A stretch of 64,000 bases of DNA from Acinetobacter sp. SFB (GTDB lineage Bacteria; Pseudomonadota; Gammaproteobacteria; Pseudomonadales; Moraxellaceae), in NCBI RefSeq assembly GCF_001647545.1, contig NZ_LSZH01000002.1, positions 57,300-121,299 on the forward strand, written 5' to 3'. Shown here piece by piece: positions 47,171-55,989 of this stretch; the first letter of the stretch is position 1, and the number at the start of each line of letters is the position of its first letter. The translations under genes were made by a program, and so were the position numbers. The notes beneath the pieces are model-generated. The model was given only the letters and a program-made list of their open reading frames with translations, had not been told where the DNA came from and made no database searches.

Positions 47171-47200
47171 CAAAACAGAAGCCTAGGGAGAATGAAAAAA

Positions 47201-49885
47201 ATGATTCAACAAATTGATGCTCCACTGCGTGAGGATGTACGCTTACTCGGGAATTTACTGGGAGAGACCCTCAAGGAACATGCAGGTCAAGATTTGTTTA
47301 ATCAGGTTGAACAAATTCGTGCGCTATCTAAAGGTGCCCGTGATGGTCAGGTTGAAGCAGAAAAACAACTCGAACAACTTTTTTTAAGTCTGGAAGATGA
47401 GGAAATTCTTCCCCTGACGCGTGCATTTACCCACTTTCTGAACTTTGCCAATATTGCCGAACAGTACAATGTAGTGCGCAGCCGTCGTAAAAGTGAATTT
47501 GATGAACATGCGCCTTCACCAAACCCACTGGATCATCTGTTCCAAAAATTCAAAGCGCATGAAATTTCATCAGACACGCTATTCAAGCAAATTTGCGAAC
47601 TGAACATTGAACTGGTGCTCACCGCGCATCCAACAGAAATCAGCCGCCGTACCCTGATTCAAAAATATGACGGTATTAATGACTGCTTATTCAAAGCGGA
47701 TCAACAAAAACTGACCCCGCGTGAACGTAAAGCGGTGCTCGAAGAATTAAAACAGCTGATTTGTTCTGCATGGCAAACTGATGAAATTCGTCAGCACCGC
47801 CCGACCCCGGTCGATGAAGCAAAATGGGGTTTTACCACCATTGAACAGACCTTATGGAATGCGGTACCGAAGTTCGTTCGTGAACTGGATGAAATGGTTG
47901 AAGCGCACTGTGGACAGCGTTTGCCTTTAAGCATTGCACCGGTTCGTTTTGCTTCCTGGATGGGCGGCGACCGCGATGGTAATCCGAATGTCACCCATAA
48001 TATTACTCAAGAAGTACTGTGGCTTTCACGCTGGAAAGCCGCCGACTTATACCTGCGTGATATTGAAGACCTGCGCTGGGAACTCTCGATTCAAAACGCA
48101 AGCGATGAACTGATGCAAGCACTGGGACATCCACATGCAGAACCGTACCGCGAATATCTGCGTGATACTCGTGAACGTCTCAAAGCCACCCGTCATTGGC
48201 TGGCTGAAAAACTACAAGGTCAAGATTCCGACGGTAGTCTGGTGATTAAAAGCAAAGATGAATTATTACAGCCATTATTGCTCTGTTACCGTTCATTGAT
48301 TGCCTGCAACTTGCCCGAAATTGCCAATGGCAAACTGCTCGACTTTATTCATCGGGTCAACTGTTTTGGTATTGAATTGCTCAAACTGGATATCCGTCAG
48401 GAATCCGGTCGTCACCGTCAGGCCATTTCGGCCATTACCGAATATTTAGGCTTGGGCAATTTTGAAACCTGGACCGAACAGGCGCGCCAAAACTTCCTGT
48501 TGCAAGAGTTACAAAGCAAACGTCCTTTGCTGCCGAAACATTTAAATGAACCTGCACAAAGCCTGATTGAACATCCGGATGTGCAGGAAGTCTTTGCCAC
48601 CATGCGCACCTTAGCTGAACAACCTAAAGAAAGCTTAGGCGCTTATATTATCTCGATGGCTGAATATCCAAGTGATGTGCTGGCAGTTTTACTGCTGCAA
48701 AAAGAAGCCGGTATTAAGCATGCACTTCGGGTAGTCCCATTATTTGAAACGCTGAAAGACTTGGATGGTGCAGCCGACACCATGAACACCTTGTTCAATA
48801 TGCACTGGTACAAACAGCATATTCAGGGCAAGCATGAAGTGATGATTGGCTATTCGGATTCTGCCAAAGATGCCGGATTTATGTCGGCCAACTGGGCACA
48901 ATACCGTGCGCAGGAAGAACTGACTTCGGTTGCACAAAAACATGCGGTGCAGTTGACACTGTTTCATGGTCGTGGCGGTTCCATCAGTCGCGGTGGTGCA
49001 CCGACCCAGCAAGCGCTGTTTTCACAGCCACCGGGTTCTATTTCTGGTGCGATTCGAGTCACCGAACAAGGTGAAATGATCCGCTTCAAATTCGGTCTGG
49101 AAGGCATTGCATTACAAAATCTGGAAATTTATACCGCTGCAACATTGGAAGCAACCTTGTTGCCACCGCCCGTGCCTAAAGAGGAATGGCGTCAGTTGAT
49201 GCACAGCATGACCGATTTGTCGGTACAGGTCTATCGTGAAACGGTACGTGAAAACCCACATTTTGTGAAATATCTGCGTACTGTCACCCCAGAACTAGAA
49301 CTGCAAATGTTGCCTTTGGGTTCACGTCCGGCAAAACGCAAAGTTAGCGGCGGCATTGAATCCTTACGTGCCATTCCCTGGGTGTTCGCCTGGACGCAAA
49401 TTCGTTTAATGTTGCCTGCTTGGCTGGGTACAGGCGCTGCAATTAATCAGGTGCTTGATCAAGGTCAAAAACCGCTGCTCGATGAAATGTTGCAACAGTG
49501 GCCGTATTTCCAGACCCTGATTGATATGCTGGAAATGGTGCTCTCTAAAGCCGACAGTCATGTGGCCTTATATTACGAATCGCATTTAACCGATGATGAA
49601 GATTTAAAAATACTGGGTGAACAGCTGCGTCAACGTTTAAAAGATGCGGTCCAAACCTTGTTGGCTTTAAAAGGTGAATCGCAACTGCTCAGCAGTAACG
49701 AAGTCCTCGATCAATCCATGAAAGTGCGTAAACCCTATTTACTTCCGCTGCATTTATTACAGGCCGAACTGATGAAACGCCGTCGTCGCTATTTGGCGGA
49801 ATATCCGGCTGAACATACCCCGGTCGATCACGCTTTGATGGTCAGTATTGCCGGAATTGCCGCAGGTTTGCGTAATACCGGTTAA
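47201..49885 (+). CDS. ppc: Phosphoenolpyruvate carboxylase
   Basis: Replenishes oxaloacetate from PEP and bicarbonate. Signatures are VLTAHPTEISRRT (catalytic His near residue 140), MGGDRDGNPNVT, GYSDSAKDAGFMSANWAQY, FHGRGGSISRGGAPTQ with the catalytic arginine, and the C-terminal RNTG. The ATG at 47201 gives MIQQIDAPLRED and 894 residues, the expected length. GGGAG lies about ten bases upstream and the promoter is just before it. An ATG three codons earlier (47192) touches the ribosome-binding site. A strong terminator follows. Confidence 0.96.
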   Translation: MIQQIDAPLREDVRLLGNLLGETLKEHAGQDLFNQVEQIRALSKGARDGQVEAEKQLEQLFLSLEDEEILPLTRAFTHFLNFANIAEQYNVVRSRRKSEFDEHAPSPNPLDHLFQKFKAHEISSDTLFKQICELNIELVLTAHPTEISRRTLIQKYDGINDCLFKADQQKLTPRERKAVLEELKQLICSAWQTDEIRQHRPTPVDEAKWGFTTIEQTLWNAVPKFVRELDEMVEAHCGQRLPLSIAPVRFASWMGGDRDGNPNVTHNITQEVLWLSRWKAADLYLRDIEDLRWELSIQNASDELMQALGHPHAEPYREYLRDTRERLKATRHWLAEKLQGQDSDGSLVIKSKDELLQPLLLCYRSLIACNLPEIANGKLLDFIHRVNCFGIELLKLDIRQESGRHRQAISAITEYLGLGNFETWTEQARQNFLLQELQSKRPLLPKHLNEPAQSLIEHPDVQEVFATMRTLAEQPKESLGAYIISMAEYPSDVLAVLLLQKEAGIKHALRVVPLFETLKDLDGAADTMNTLFNMHWYKQHIQGKHEVMIGYSDSAKDAGFMSANWAQYRAQEELTSVAQKHAVQLTLFHGRGGSISRGGAPTQQALFSQPPGSISGAIRVTEQGEMIRFKFGLEGIALQNLEIYTAATLEATLLPPPVPKEEWRQLMHSMTDLSVQVYRETVRENPHFVKYLRTVTPELELQMLPLGSRPAKRKVSGGIESLRAIPWVFAWTQIRLMLPAWLGTGAAINQVLDQGQKPLLDEMLQQWPYFQTLIDMLEMVLSKADSHVALYYESHLTDDEDLKILGEQLRQRLKDAVQTLLALKGESQLLSSNEVLDQSMKVRKPYLLPLHLLQAELMKRRRRYLAEYPAEHTPVDHALMVSIAGIAAGLRNTG

Positions 49886-49903
49886 ACATTTCATCTATAC
49901 AAC

Positions 49904-49934
49904 AAAGCACATCTTTATGATGTGCTTTTTTTTT
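49904..49934 (+). terminator. Rho-independent terminator after ppc
   Basis: Stem AAAGCACATC / GATGTGCTTT with a TTTAT loop and a long T-run, about 20 bases after the stop. Confidence 0.9.
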
Positions 49935-49982
49935 GAGCATCCATTAGCAAAAAACATCATATGGTTTATCAGTGGAATAAGT

Positions 49983-50099
49983 ATGCTTATAAATAATAAG
50001 CAGGCGGAATTCATTCATCAATTCGCTGATTTAATGCTAATTTTCCAATACCAAAACTTTTACCATACGGTAAAAAAACTAGAAAACTCAGTAGATTAA
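49983..50099 (+). CDS. Possible 38-residue small protein
   Basis: ATG at 49983 has GGA six to eight bases upstream and opens a 38-codon frame (MLINNKQAEFIHQFADLM to KKLENSVD) between the ppc terminator and the permease gene. The composition (amphipathic, Phe/Gln-rich) could be a real small protein, but length and AT-rich context make chance equally plausible. Confidence 0.25.
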   Translation: MLINNKQAEFIHQFADLMLIFQYQNFYHTVKKLENSVD

Positions 50100-50185
50100 T
50101 TTGAACAAATATATTATCAAAACGATTAAATCTTCTAAAAAACAAGAGTATGATGTGCACAATTTATCTTTTGAGTGCTCATTTT

Positions 50186-51487
50186 ATGTCCAGCTGGTTT
50201 CCCAAATGGCGTCCTTATTCAGGTCAAATCGATGCACGTCCAGTCGGTACCAATGAGTATCTCCCCCCTGCTCAAAGCGTAGTCTTAGGGGTGCAACATG
50301 CTTTTGCCATGTTTGGCGCAACAGTTCTTGCACCTTTTTTGATGGGTTTTGATCCCAACCTGGCCATTTTAATGTCCGGTATTTGTACCATTCTGTTTTT
50401 CCTGATTACAGGTGGCCGTGTACCGAGTTATTTAGGTTCAAGTTTTGCTTTTATTGGTGTGGTGATTGCCGCTACCGGCTATGCCGCATCGGGTACAGGC
50501 GCACCCAATGCCAATTTAGCTGTGGCTGCTGGCGGCATCATGGCCTGTGGTGTGTTATATGCCATTTTTGGTTTTATTGTCATGGCAACCGGCACCAACT
50601 GGATTGAAAAACTGATGCCTCCAGTCGTCACCGGTGCTGTGGTCATGATTATTGGTTTAAACCTTGCACCCGTTACGGTGAAAGGTGTGGCAGGCAATAA
50701 CTTTAACATGTGGATGTCACTGGTGACCGTGCTGTGCATGGGCTCGATTGCAGTATTCACCAAAGGTTTGTTGCAACGTCTGTTGTTACTGATTGGATTG
50801 CTGCTGGCTTATCTGACCTATTATATTGTTTCCAATGTGATGGGCTACGGTACACCGATTAACTTTACCCCCATTCAGCAAGCGGCATGGTTTGGTATGC
50901 CAACGTTCCACTCCCCGGTCTTTGACTTCAATGCCATGCTGATCATTGCTCCGATTGCCTTGATTTTAGTGGCTGAAAACTTGGGTCATATTAAAGCTGT
51001 CGGTGCCATGACCGGTGAAAACCTGGATCCGCATATTGGTAAAGCCTTTGTGGCGGATGGTATTGCCACCACATTATCCGGTGGTGTCGGTGGCCCGGGC
51101 ATGACGACCTACGGTGAAAATATTGGGGTGATGGCAGTGACCCGAGTCTATTCCACTATCATTTTTGTATTTGCTGGTGTATTTGCAGTGTTTTTGGGTT
51201 TGTCGCCTAAATTTGGTGCAATTATTCATACCATTCCGACTGCAATTTTAACCGGTGCATCGATTGTGGTATTCGGCTTAATCACCATTGCCGGGGCAAA
51301 AATCTGGATTGAAAACAAGGTTGATTTCTCTAAAAACAAAAATCTGATGGTGGCTGCGGTAACCATTATTTTAGGCACAGGTGACTTTGCACTGCAATTT
51401 GGTCATTTTAACTTGGGCGGTATTGGGACGGCTACGTTTGCAGCCTTGATACTCAACTGGTTCTTTAGCTTAGGCGATAAATCATAA
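50186..51487 (+). CDS. rutG: Uracil/pyrimidine permease, NCS2 family (RutG-like)
   Basis: Proton-coupled nucleobase importer. It closely resembles RutG/UraA: LGVQHAFAMFGATVLAPFLMGFDPN near the N-terminus, TGGRVPSYLGSSFAF, VAENLGHIKAVGAMTG with the substrate-binding Glu, and GGPGMTTYGENIGVMAVTRVYS, the NCS2 signature. About fourteen hydrophobic segments. The start at 50186 (MSSWFPKWRPYSG) is chosen because it matches the usual N-terminal length; ATGs at 50150/50153 are possible. No other rut (pyrimidine-degradation) genes lie nearby, so a general uracil uptake role is equally likely. Confidence 0.87.
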   Translation: MSSWFPKWRPYSGQIDARPVGTNEYLPPAQSVVLGVQHAFAMFGATVLAPFLMGFDPNLAILMSGICTILFFLITGGRVPSYLGSSFAFIGVVIAATGYAASGTGAPNANLAVAAGGIMACGVLYAIFGFIVMATGTNWIEKLMPPVVTGAVVMIIGLNLAPVTVKGVAGNNFNMWMSLVTVLCMGSIAVFTKGLLQRLLLLIGLLLAYLTYYIVSNVMGYGTPINFTPIQQAAWFGMPTFHSPVFDFNAMLIIAPIALILVAENLGHIKAVGAMTGENLDPHIGKAFVADGIATTLSGGVGGPGMTTYGENIGVMAVTRVYSTIIFVFAGVFAVFLGLSPKFGAIIHTIPTAILTGASIVVFGLITIAGAKIWIENKVDFSKNKNLMVAAVTIILGTGDFALQFGHFNLGGIGTATFAALILNWFFSLGDKS

Positions 51488-51507
51488 ATATAAATACATA
51501 TTTTCAG

Positions 51508-51530
51508 GCAGCCGCAAGGCTGCTTTTTTT
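51508..51530 (+). terminator. Rho-independent terminator after the permease
   Basis: GCAGCC / GGCTGC stem with a GCAA tetraloop and seven T. Confidence 0.9.
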
Positions 51531-51579
51531 ATATCTGATACCAACACAATTTTAGTATGATGAGCTGACTTTCACTTCA

Positions 51580-52494
51580 ATGACACAGCACATGCGACTG
51601 GACTTTTTTGATCTACAGCTGTTTTTAAATATTGTAGATACTGGCAGTTTAACCAAAGGTGCTGAGCGCTCGTCAATTTCCTTACAAGCCGCCAGTGAGC
51701 GGATTAAAAAACTTGAACAACAGTTCGCAGTGCCTTTATTTACCCGTCATGCATCGGGGGTCAAACTGACCATCGCTGGGCAGACTTTTGTGGAACAGGC
51801 ACAGTTACTGATGCAACAAAGCAGGCACCTTGAACAGGTCATGGCCGCTTTTGCCGAAGGCTTAAATTCGCAAATGACCTTATGGTGTAATTCTTCTGCA
51901 CAAAGTGAATACCTTCCCCTGCTCGTTCCGCAATATCTGGTCGAAAATCCCCATATACAGATCGATTTAAAAGAAGCGGAAACCAACGATATTATTCAGG
52001 CCCTGGAAAAAGGCACGGCACAATTGGGCTTAATTTCGAGTTTTTTTAATTCTGAGCATTTACAAACACTGGAATTTATCGATGATCCTTTAGTCCTGAT
52101 TTGCCCCCTGAATCATGAACTCAAAGATAAATCAGCACAGCCATTAGTCGATGTGCTGCATTATCCCTTTGTTGGTTTAATGCAATACCATTCCCTGCAA
52201 CAATCTATTGAATCACAGGCTAAATTACTCGGATGCGCAATACAGTACCGTTTGCGTTTACCCAATTTTGCCGCGATTGCCCAAGTGGTGGCCAATGGGG
52301 TCGGTATTGCAATTATGCCGAAACGTGCAGCCCTTCGTTTAAAGACGGTTTATTCTTTTCATCATATTGAACTAACTGGAGACTGGGCCAATCGCAAACT
52401 ACTCTTGGCAGCGAAAAATTTTGATCAATTGCCGGTGTTCTATCAACATTTTAGTCAGTTTTTACTCTCACAAAAATCCAACTTATTGATTTAA
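51580..52494 (+). CDS. LysR family transcriptional regulator
   Basis: N-terminal winged helix-turn-helix (FFDLQLFLNIVDTGSLTKGAERSSISLQAASERIKKLEQQFAVPLFTR) followed by the type-2 periplasmic-binding-like effector domain (residues ~95-300). Length 304 residues is standard. It converges with the TauE/SafE permease gene, with only 34 bases between stops, rather than diverging from a target. Its regulon is therefore not evident from position. Effector unknown. Confidence 0.92.
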   Translation: MTQHMRLDFFDLQLFLNIVDTGSLTKGAERSSISLQAASERIKKLEQQFAVPLFTRHASGVKLTIAGQTFVEQAQLLMQQSRHLEQVMAAFAEGLNSQMTLWCNSSAQSEYLPLLVPQYLVENPHIQIDLKEAETNDIIQALEKGTAQLGLISSFFNSEHLQTLEFIDDPLVLICPLNHELKDKSAQPLVDVLHYPFVGLMQYHSLQQSIESQAKLLGCAIQYRLRLPNFAAIAQVVANGVGIAIMPKRAALRLKTVYSFHHIELTGDWANRKLLLAAKNFDQLPVFYQHFSQFLLSQKSNLLI

Positions 52495-52528
52495 TTTTAG
52501 CAAAAACACTCACCCTTAAAGCTTAATT

Positions 52529-53275
52529 TTAGATCATACCAAACTGATGCAGCATCATATAACCACCAAAAATTACCAGACCACAAAAGAACACTTTACG
52601 GAATTTTTGTTCCGGAATGCGAGAGCGAATTTTTGTGCCCAGCCACATCCCCACCAGAGCAGGTAATAATGCAATCAGTGACATTTTGTAGTCGATAGCA
52701 CTATTTTCAACTGGATTCTGCTGCAGAAATACAGCCAGACAAAGGGTAGAAATGGTAAATGACAAACCTAAGGCCTGCACCAGTTCATCACGTTTTAACT
52801 GTAGTGACTGCAAGTAAGGCACAACTGGGATTACCACTACACCGGTGGCTACCGTCAACGCACCGCCCAGATAGCCGATAATCGGAGATAACCATTTTTC
52901 ATGCGGTGCAAGATTCGGCATATTTTTTGAGAATAGACCGTACAACCCATACAATGCCAGCATTCCACCGAGTAAAGCTTCACTTTGAAATTCGCTATGT
53001 CCGAGGGTAGGGAAAATGCTCCAGATCGAACCGACAATAATACCCAGCAATAAGGGCCAAAAACGGCGAATCAATTTGAGCACATGACCTTCTGCAAACA
53101 GCTGCCAAAAGTTGGTCACCATAGAGGGCACAATAAGCAAAGTTGCGGCTTGGTATGGGCTGATAAAAATGGTCAGCAAGCCCATGGAAACTGCAGGTAA
53201 ACCCAGACCAATGGTACCTTTAATCATGCCGGCAATGGCAAATACTGCAATAACAAACCCAATCATGCTCGGCAC
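52529..53275 (-). CDS. TauE/SafE family sulfite-exporter-like permease
   Basis: Inner-membrane protein with seven to eight hydrophobic helices. The family shows two related halves, each with a glycine/proline-rich signature: IKGTIGLGLPAVSMGLLTIF at the N-terminus and YLGGALTVATGVVVIPVVPYL near residue 140. Length 248 residues. TauE/SafE proteins are proposed exporters of sulfonates or sulfite, but many members are uncharacterised, so the substrate is open. The LysR gene converges on its end. Confidence 0.9.
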   Translation of the reverse strand: MPSMIGFVIAVFAIAGMIKGTIGLGLPAVSMGLLTIFISPYQAATLLIVPSMVTNFWQLFAEGHVLKLIRRFWPLLLGIIVGSIWSIFPTLGHSEFQSEALLGGMLALYGLYGLFSKNMPNLAPHEKWLSPIIGYLGGALTVATGVVVIPVVPYLQSLQLKRDELVQALGLSFTISTLCLAVFLQQNPVENSAIDYKMSLIALLPALVGMWLGTKIRSRIPEQKFRKVFFCGLVIFGGYMMLHQFGMI

Positions 53276-53770
53276 TCTTTAAATGGTAATGCGATGCTAG
53301 ATGAATCGAAAAAAATGTAAAATCATTGTTTTTTGGACTCAGCCTCAAGCAAAGATTGAGCCTATTTTTTACCTTGCAGATGTTAGAAATTTACAGGTCA
53401 AATATGACAAAATGTTAATTTTTGATCAAAAAATCACCAATTAATTGCATGATTACATAAAAATTCACTCAATTAATAACATATTTATAGGTTTTGCTTA
53501 ACTGACTGATTTCTAAATTGTCCCTTCTGCTCTTCTGGCGTTAATCACCTCAATTTAACCGCCTTTTGGCTCTCTTTTTTACTATTTTAAGCGGTGAAGC
53601 GGGTGGATATTTGATCAAAAAGCTTTTAAAGTACCAATTCCTGATGAGCAAGCGATATGTAATAACATATCATTTGAACCAATTTAAGGAAAAAAAATAG
53701 GTATTTCAGTTCTGAAAAATGTTGTCTATTTTTTTCTAAGAGCAATTGAAGATAAGGTAGAAATTTAAGA
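53276..53770. other. Long intergenic gap before the CHAP-like gene
   Basis: A 495-base stretch between the divergent TauE and CHAP-like genes. A short imperfect hairpin (CCTCAA / TTGAGC around 53344-53365) followed by ATTTTTT occurs where no plus-strand gene precedes it, so a small RNA is conceivable but weak. The rest is AT-rich, with several TTGATCAAAAA-type repeats near 53420 and 53612. No ORF or clear promoter was recognised. Confidence 0.35.
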
Positions 53771-54262
53771 ATGATTTATGATGTACAGCATAGCAATATG
53801 ATGAATGCTACAAACCAGAATACTGCAGTAATCTCCCAGCAATATCAAGATAATCAATCAGCGTTAACAGCCAAGAATCCCCAGAAGAATAAAGGTATCC
53901 CCTATCTTGATGTGCGTAAATTTACGCAAAAGTTACATAGTATGTCATCCGCCACCAGTACCAAAAAATGTGCACGAAGCATTCGTATTGCACTGCAGTC
54001 AGCAGGCGCCAAAATTTTAAACCATCCTGTAGCAGCTGCAGATTGGGGTCGTACGCTCCAGACCATTGGCTACAAGAAGATCAAAGCGTCATTTGATCAA
54101 CCGCGGGAAGGTGACATTTATATTATTAATAGAACCCAAAAACATGTGTATGGTCATATTGCTGCCTATACCGGCCGCCAGTGGGTTTCTGATTTCCGCC
54201 AAAACAGCCATGCGGTGTATAAGAGTGATCAGGTGAGCTATACCTATTACCGACTGGCCTAA
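53771..54262 (+). CDS. CHAP/NlpC-P60-like peptidoglycan hydrolase without signal peptide
   Basis: A 163-residue protein whose first 45 residues are polar and low-complexity. A papain-like amidase fold follows. The likely catalytic Cys is in STKKCARSIRIALQSAG near residue 75, the His in HVYGHIAAYTG near 137 and the acidic residue in QWVSDFRQNS near 147. REGDIYIINR is the strand before the His. This Cys-His-Asp order is that of CHAP domains. No export signal, holin or prophage gene is near. That would fit a type VI secretion amidase effector or a stray lysin, but no immunity gene or T6SS gene is seen. AAGGT lies about twelve bases before the ATG. Confidence 0.7.
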   Translation: MIYDVQHSNMMNATNQNTAVISQQYQDNQSALTAKNPQKNKGIPYLDVRKFTQKLHSMSSATSTKKCARSIRIALQSAGAKILNHPVAAADWGRTLQTIGYKKIKASFDQPREGDIYIINRTQKHVYGHIAAYTGRQWVSDFRQNSHAVYKSDQVSYTYYRLA

Positions 54263-54285
54263 TAGATCTATCGTACCATTCGAAT

Positions 54286-54310
54286 AGACACCTTAAAAGG
54301 TGTCTTTTTT
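54286..54310 (+). terminator. Rho-independent terminator after the CHAP-like gene
   Basis: AGACACCTT / AAGGTGTCT stem with a short loop and TTTTTT. Confidence 0.88.
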
Positions 54311-54340
54311 ATGGCATGCTGGGCATTCACTGAAAGCAAA

Positions 54341-54649
54341 TTAGGGTCTAATCTCTTTCAGTTCGCGCTGAATAAAGCGTTGAATCATTTCTCTATACAG
54401 GTGTTCAACCAAATCCGGATCGGTTCCCAATTCAATGGCTTGTGCGCGCACTTTGCTAATCACCTGCTCAACCCGTTCCGGTGACTGCACATCCTGCACC
54501 GTACGTTTAAAGCGTACTGCCTGTTCCACATAAAATTGACGCGTTGCAATCATTTCAATCAATGCCGTATCAATAGCATCAATTTTTTCACGGACTTGTT
54601 CTAAAGACTCACACTTTTCTTTCTTCATCTTTTCTATCATCATTTTCAC
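54341..54649 (-). CDS. Chorismate mutase (AroQ class)
   Basis: Monofunctional helical chorismate mutase converting chorismate to prephenate for Phe/Tyr synthesis. It shows the AroQ helix 1 pattern LEQVREKIDAIDTALIEMIATRQFYVEQAVRFK and helix 3 end EHLYREMIQRFIQREL. Without signal peptide, so cytoplasmic. The start is uncertain: ATG at 54649, 54640 or 54628 are all in frame and inside the 3' end of the upstream gene, giving a 20-40-base overlap. It may be translationally coupled to the DsbA-fold gene before it. Confidence 0.88.
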   Translation of the reverse strand: MKMMIEKMKKEKCESLEQVREKIDAIDTALIEMIATRQFYVEQAVRFKRTVQDVQSPERVEQVISKVRAQAIELGTDPDLVEHLYREMIQRFIQRELKEIRP

Positions 54650-55919
54650 TTTTATATTGGTCTTCTAAAACATTACTAAAAATGCTTTCAATCATCCAGA
54701 CACGGTACAAGCTGTTAAATACATAACTTTGACCATCAATGCGAAGTTCAAGCACAGGAAAATTAGGCTGTGATTTCATTTCACAGCGTATGTCATTTTC
54801 TTTTAATTTGGCAGTGATATCTTCTTGGGTTAATTCACTGATCTCTAAATCACGCTGTATCTGCTCGAAATGTGATTTAAACGACAGGTCTTTGCCTTTG
54901 GTCCATACCGCCTGCAAAATGCGATACATCGCATCCACACGCTGCTCTTCAGGCACACTGTAAAACAGTTGCGCCATCTCAAAAGTGGCAGATTGTGTGG
55001 GACGGCAAAATGGGGTAAATTTCACGTCTGTGCGTTTGGAAAGACGCGTCGCCAAACTCCAGTCAAACAGATCGCGTCCATGATAAGAAAGTGGATAGAC
55101 ATTGAGCTGAATATTATAATAATTCGCCAGTTCTTCTTTAATATAAGCCAATAATAACCACGAGATCGGGTCTTCAAGCGCAATATACAAATCCAGTTCC
55201 GGATCTAGTGCCTGAATTTCATTCAGCTCTTCTGCATCACTAATTAAGTGTTCGCGCCAATCAATATGATTAATCAGGAAGATAGGATTTCCGGTCAGCA
55301 GTTTCTGTTGTTTTAAACGACGCATCAACCGAAGTAAATCATCTACCGCATGGTATTTGCGCTGACCAAATTCAAAATAACTGGCAAGGACTTCGTCATC
55401 ATTAAAAATACGTTCTGCAAACTCTTGAGCACGATGATGTCGGCTGGCCATAGCATGTAATGTACGTAATTTTCCATACTGTTTTTGCCACAACATGTGA
55501 AATACATCTTCGAGTAAATAGAGAAAGTCTTGACCGCGTAATGGGGTATTGCGAAGGATGGTTTCTGCTTGTGTTATGGCATCAAGCGGTGGTTGTTCTG
55601 GGGTTTCATGGAAACTAAAGCGATGCTGTTTAGATAGAATTTTGGCATCATTCAAGCAGTAATTTTGCCACTCCATTGCAGACATACGATTGGGGGGTTC
55701 CGCCGTTCGGCTGGAAATAATCACTTTTAAAGGTTTCAGTTCATCACTTAAAATTTCTTCAAGTTCAGCTAACTGCTGTACAGCCAAATAACTGTACACA
55801 TCATCCAGACGTAAATGGATACTTAAACCCTGTTCCGTAGATAACACCACTTTACGAGTCGGCTTTTGATAAAACCAACGCGATCGAAGTGGATCAAACC
55901 AACGGCGCAACAGTGACAT
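54609..55919 (-). CDS. Tandem DsbA/HCCA-isomerase-fold protein lacking CXXC
   Basis: A 436-residue cytoplasmic protein that appears to contain two thioredoxin-like DsbA-family domains. One begins at LRLDDVYSYLAVQQLAELEEIL (residue ~36), the other at LDLYIALEDPISWLLLAYIKEEL (~245). Both resemble the N-terminal strand-helix of 2-hydroxychromene-2-carboxylate isomerase/kappa-class proteins. Neither carries a CXXC, so thiol oxidoreductase activity is unlikely. The role is unknown. It overlaps the chorismate mutase gene and is preceded by the terminator of the upstream ilvD gene. The domain call is from pattern reading and needs structural confirmation. Confidence 0.65.
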   Translation of the reverse strand: MSLLRRWFDPLRSRWFYQKPTRKVVLSTEQGLSIHLRLDDVYSYLAVQQLAELEEILSDELKPLKVIISSRTAEPPNRMSAMEWQNYCLNDAKILSKQHRFSFHETPEQPPLDAITQAETILRNTPLRGQDFLYLLEDVFHMLWQKQYGKLRTLHAMASRHHRAQEFAERIFNDDEVLASYFEFGQRKYHAVDDLLRLMRRLKQQKLLTGNPIFLINHIDWREHLISDAEELNEIQALDPELDLYIALEDPISWLLLAYIKEELANYYNIQLNVYPLSYHGRDLFDWSLATRLSKRTDVKFTPFCRPTQSATFEMAQLFYSVPEEQRVDAMYRILQAVWTKGKDLSFKSHFEQIQRDLEISELTQEDITAKLKENDIRCEMKSQPNFPVLELRIDGQSYVFNSLYRVWMIESIFSNVLEDQYKSENDDRKDEERKV

Positions 55920-55932
55920 GAGATAAACCTCG

Positions 55933-55963
55933 AAAAAAAACCCTTGTAGTGCTACAAGGGTTT
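55933..55963 (-). terminator. Rho-independent terminator after ilvD (minus strand)
   Basis: AAACCCTTGTA / TACAAGGGTTT stem with a GTGC loop, followed on the minus strand by a run of T, between the 561-residue dehydratase gene and the DsbA-fold gene. Confidence 0.88.
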
Positions 55964-55989
55964 ATAACAATTTGTTAGGGAATGATCAA

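Noticed and set aside
47129..47200. Longer ppc start
   Set aside because: The upstream ATG precedes the probable promoter (47143-47170) and adds residues not found in PEP carboxylases.
49848..50099. 83-codon frame overlapping the ppc end
   Set aside because: It begins inside ppc and runs through the ppc terminator hairpin; only the internal 38-codon start at 49983 was kept as a weak possibility.
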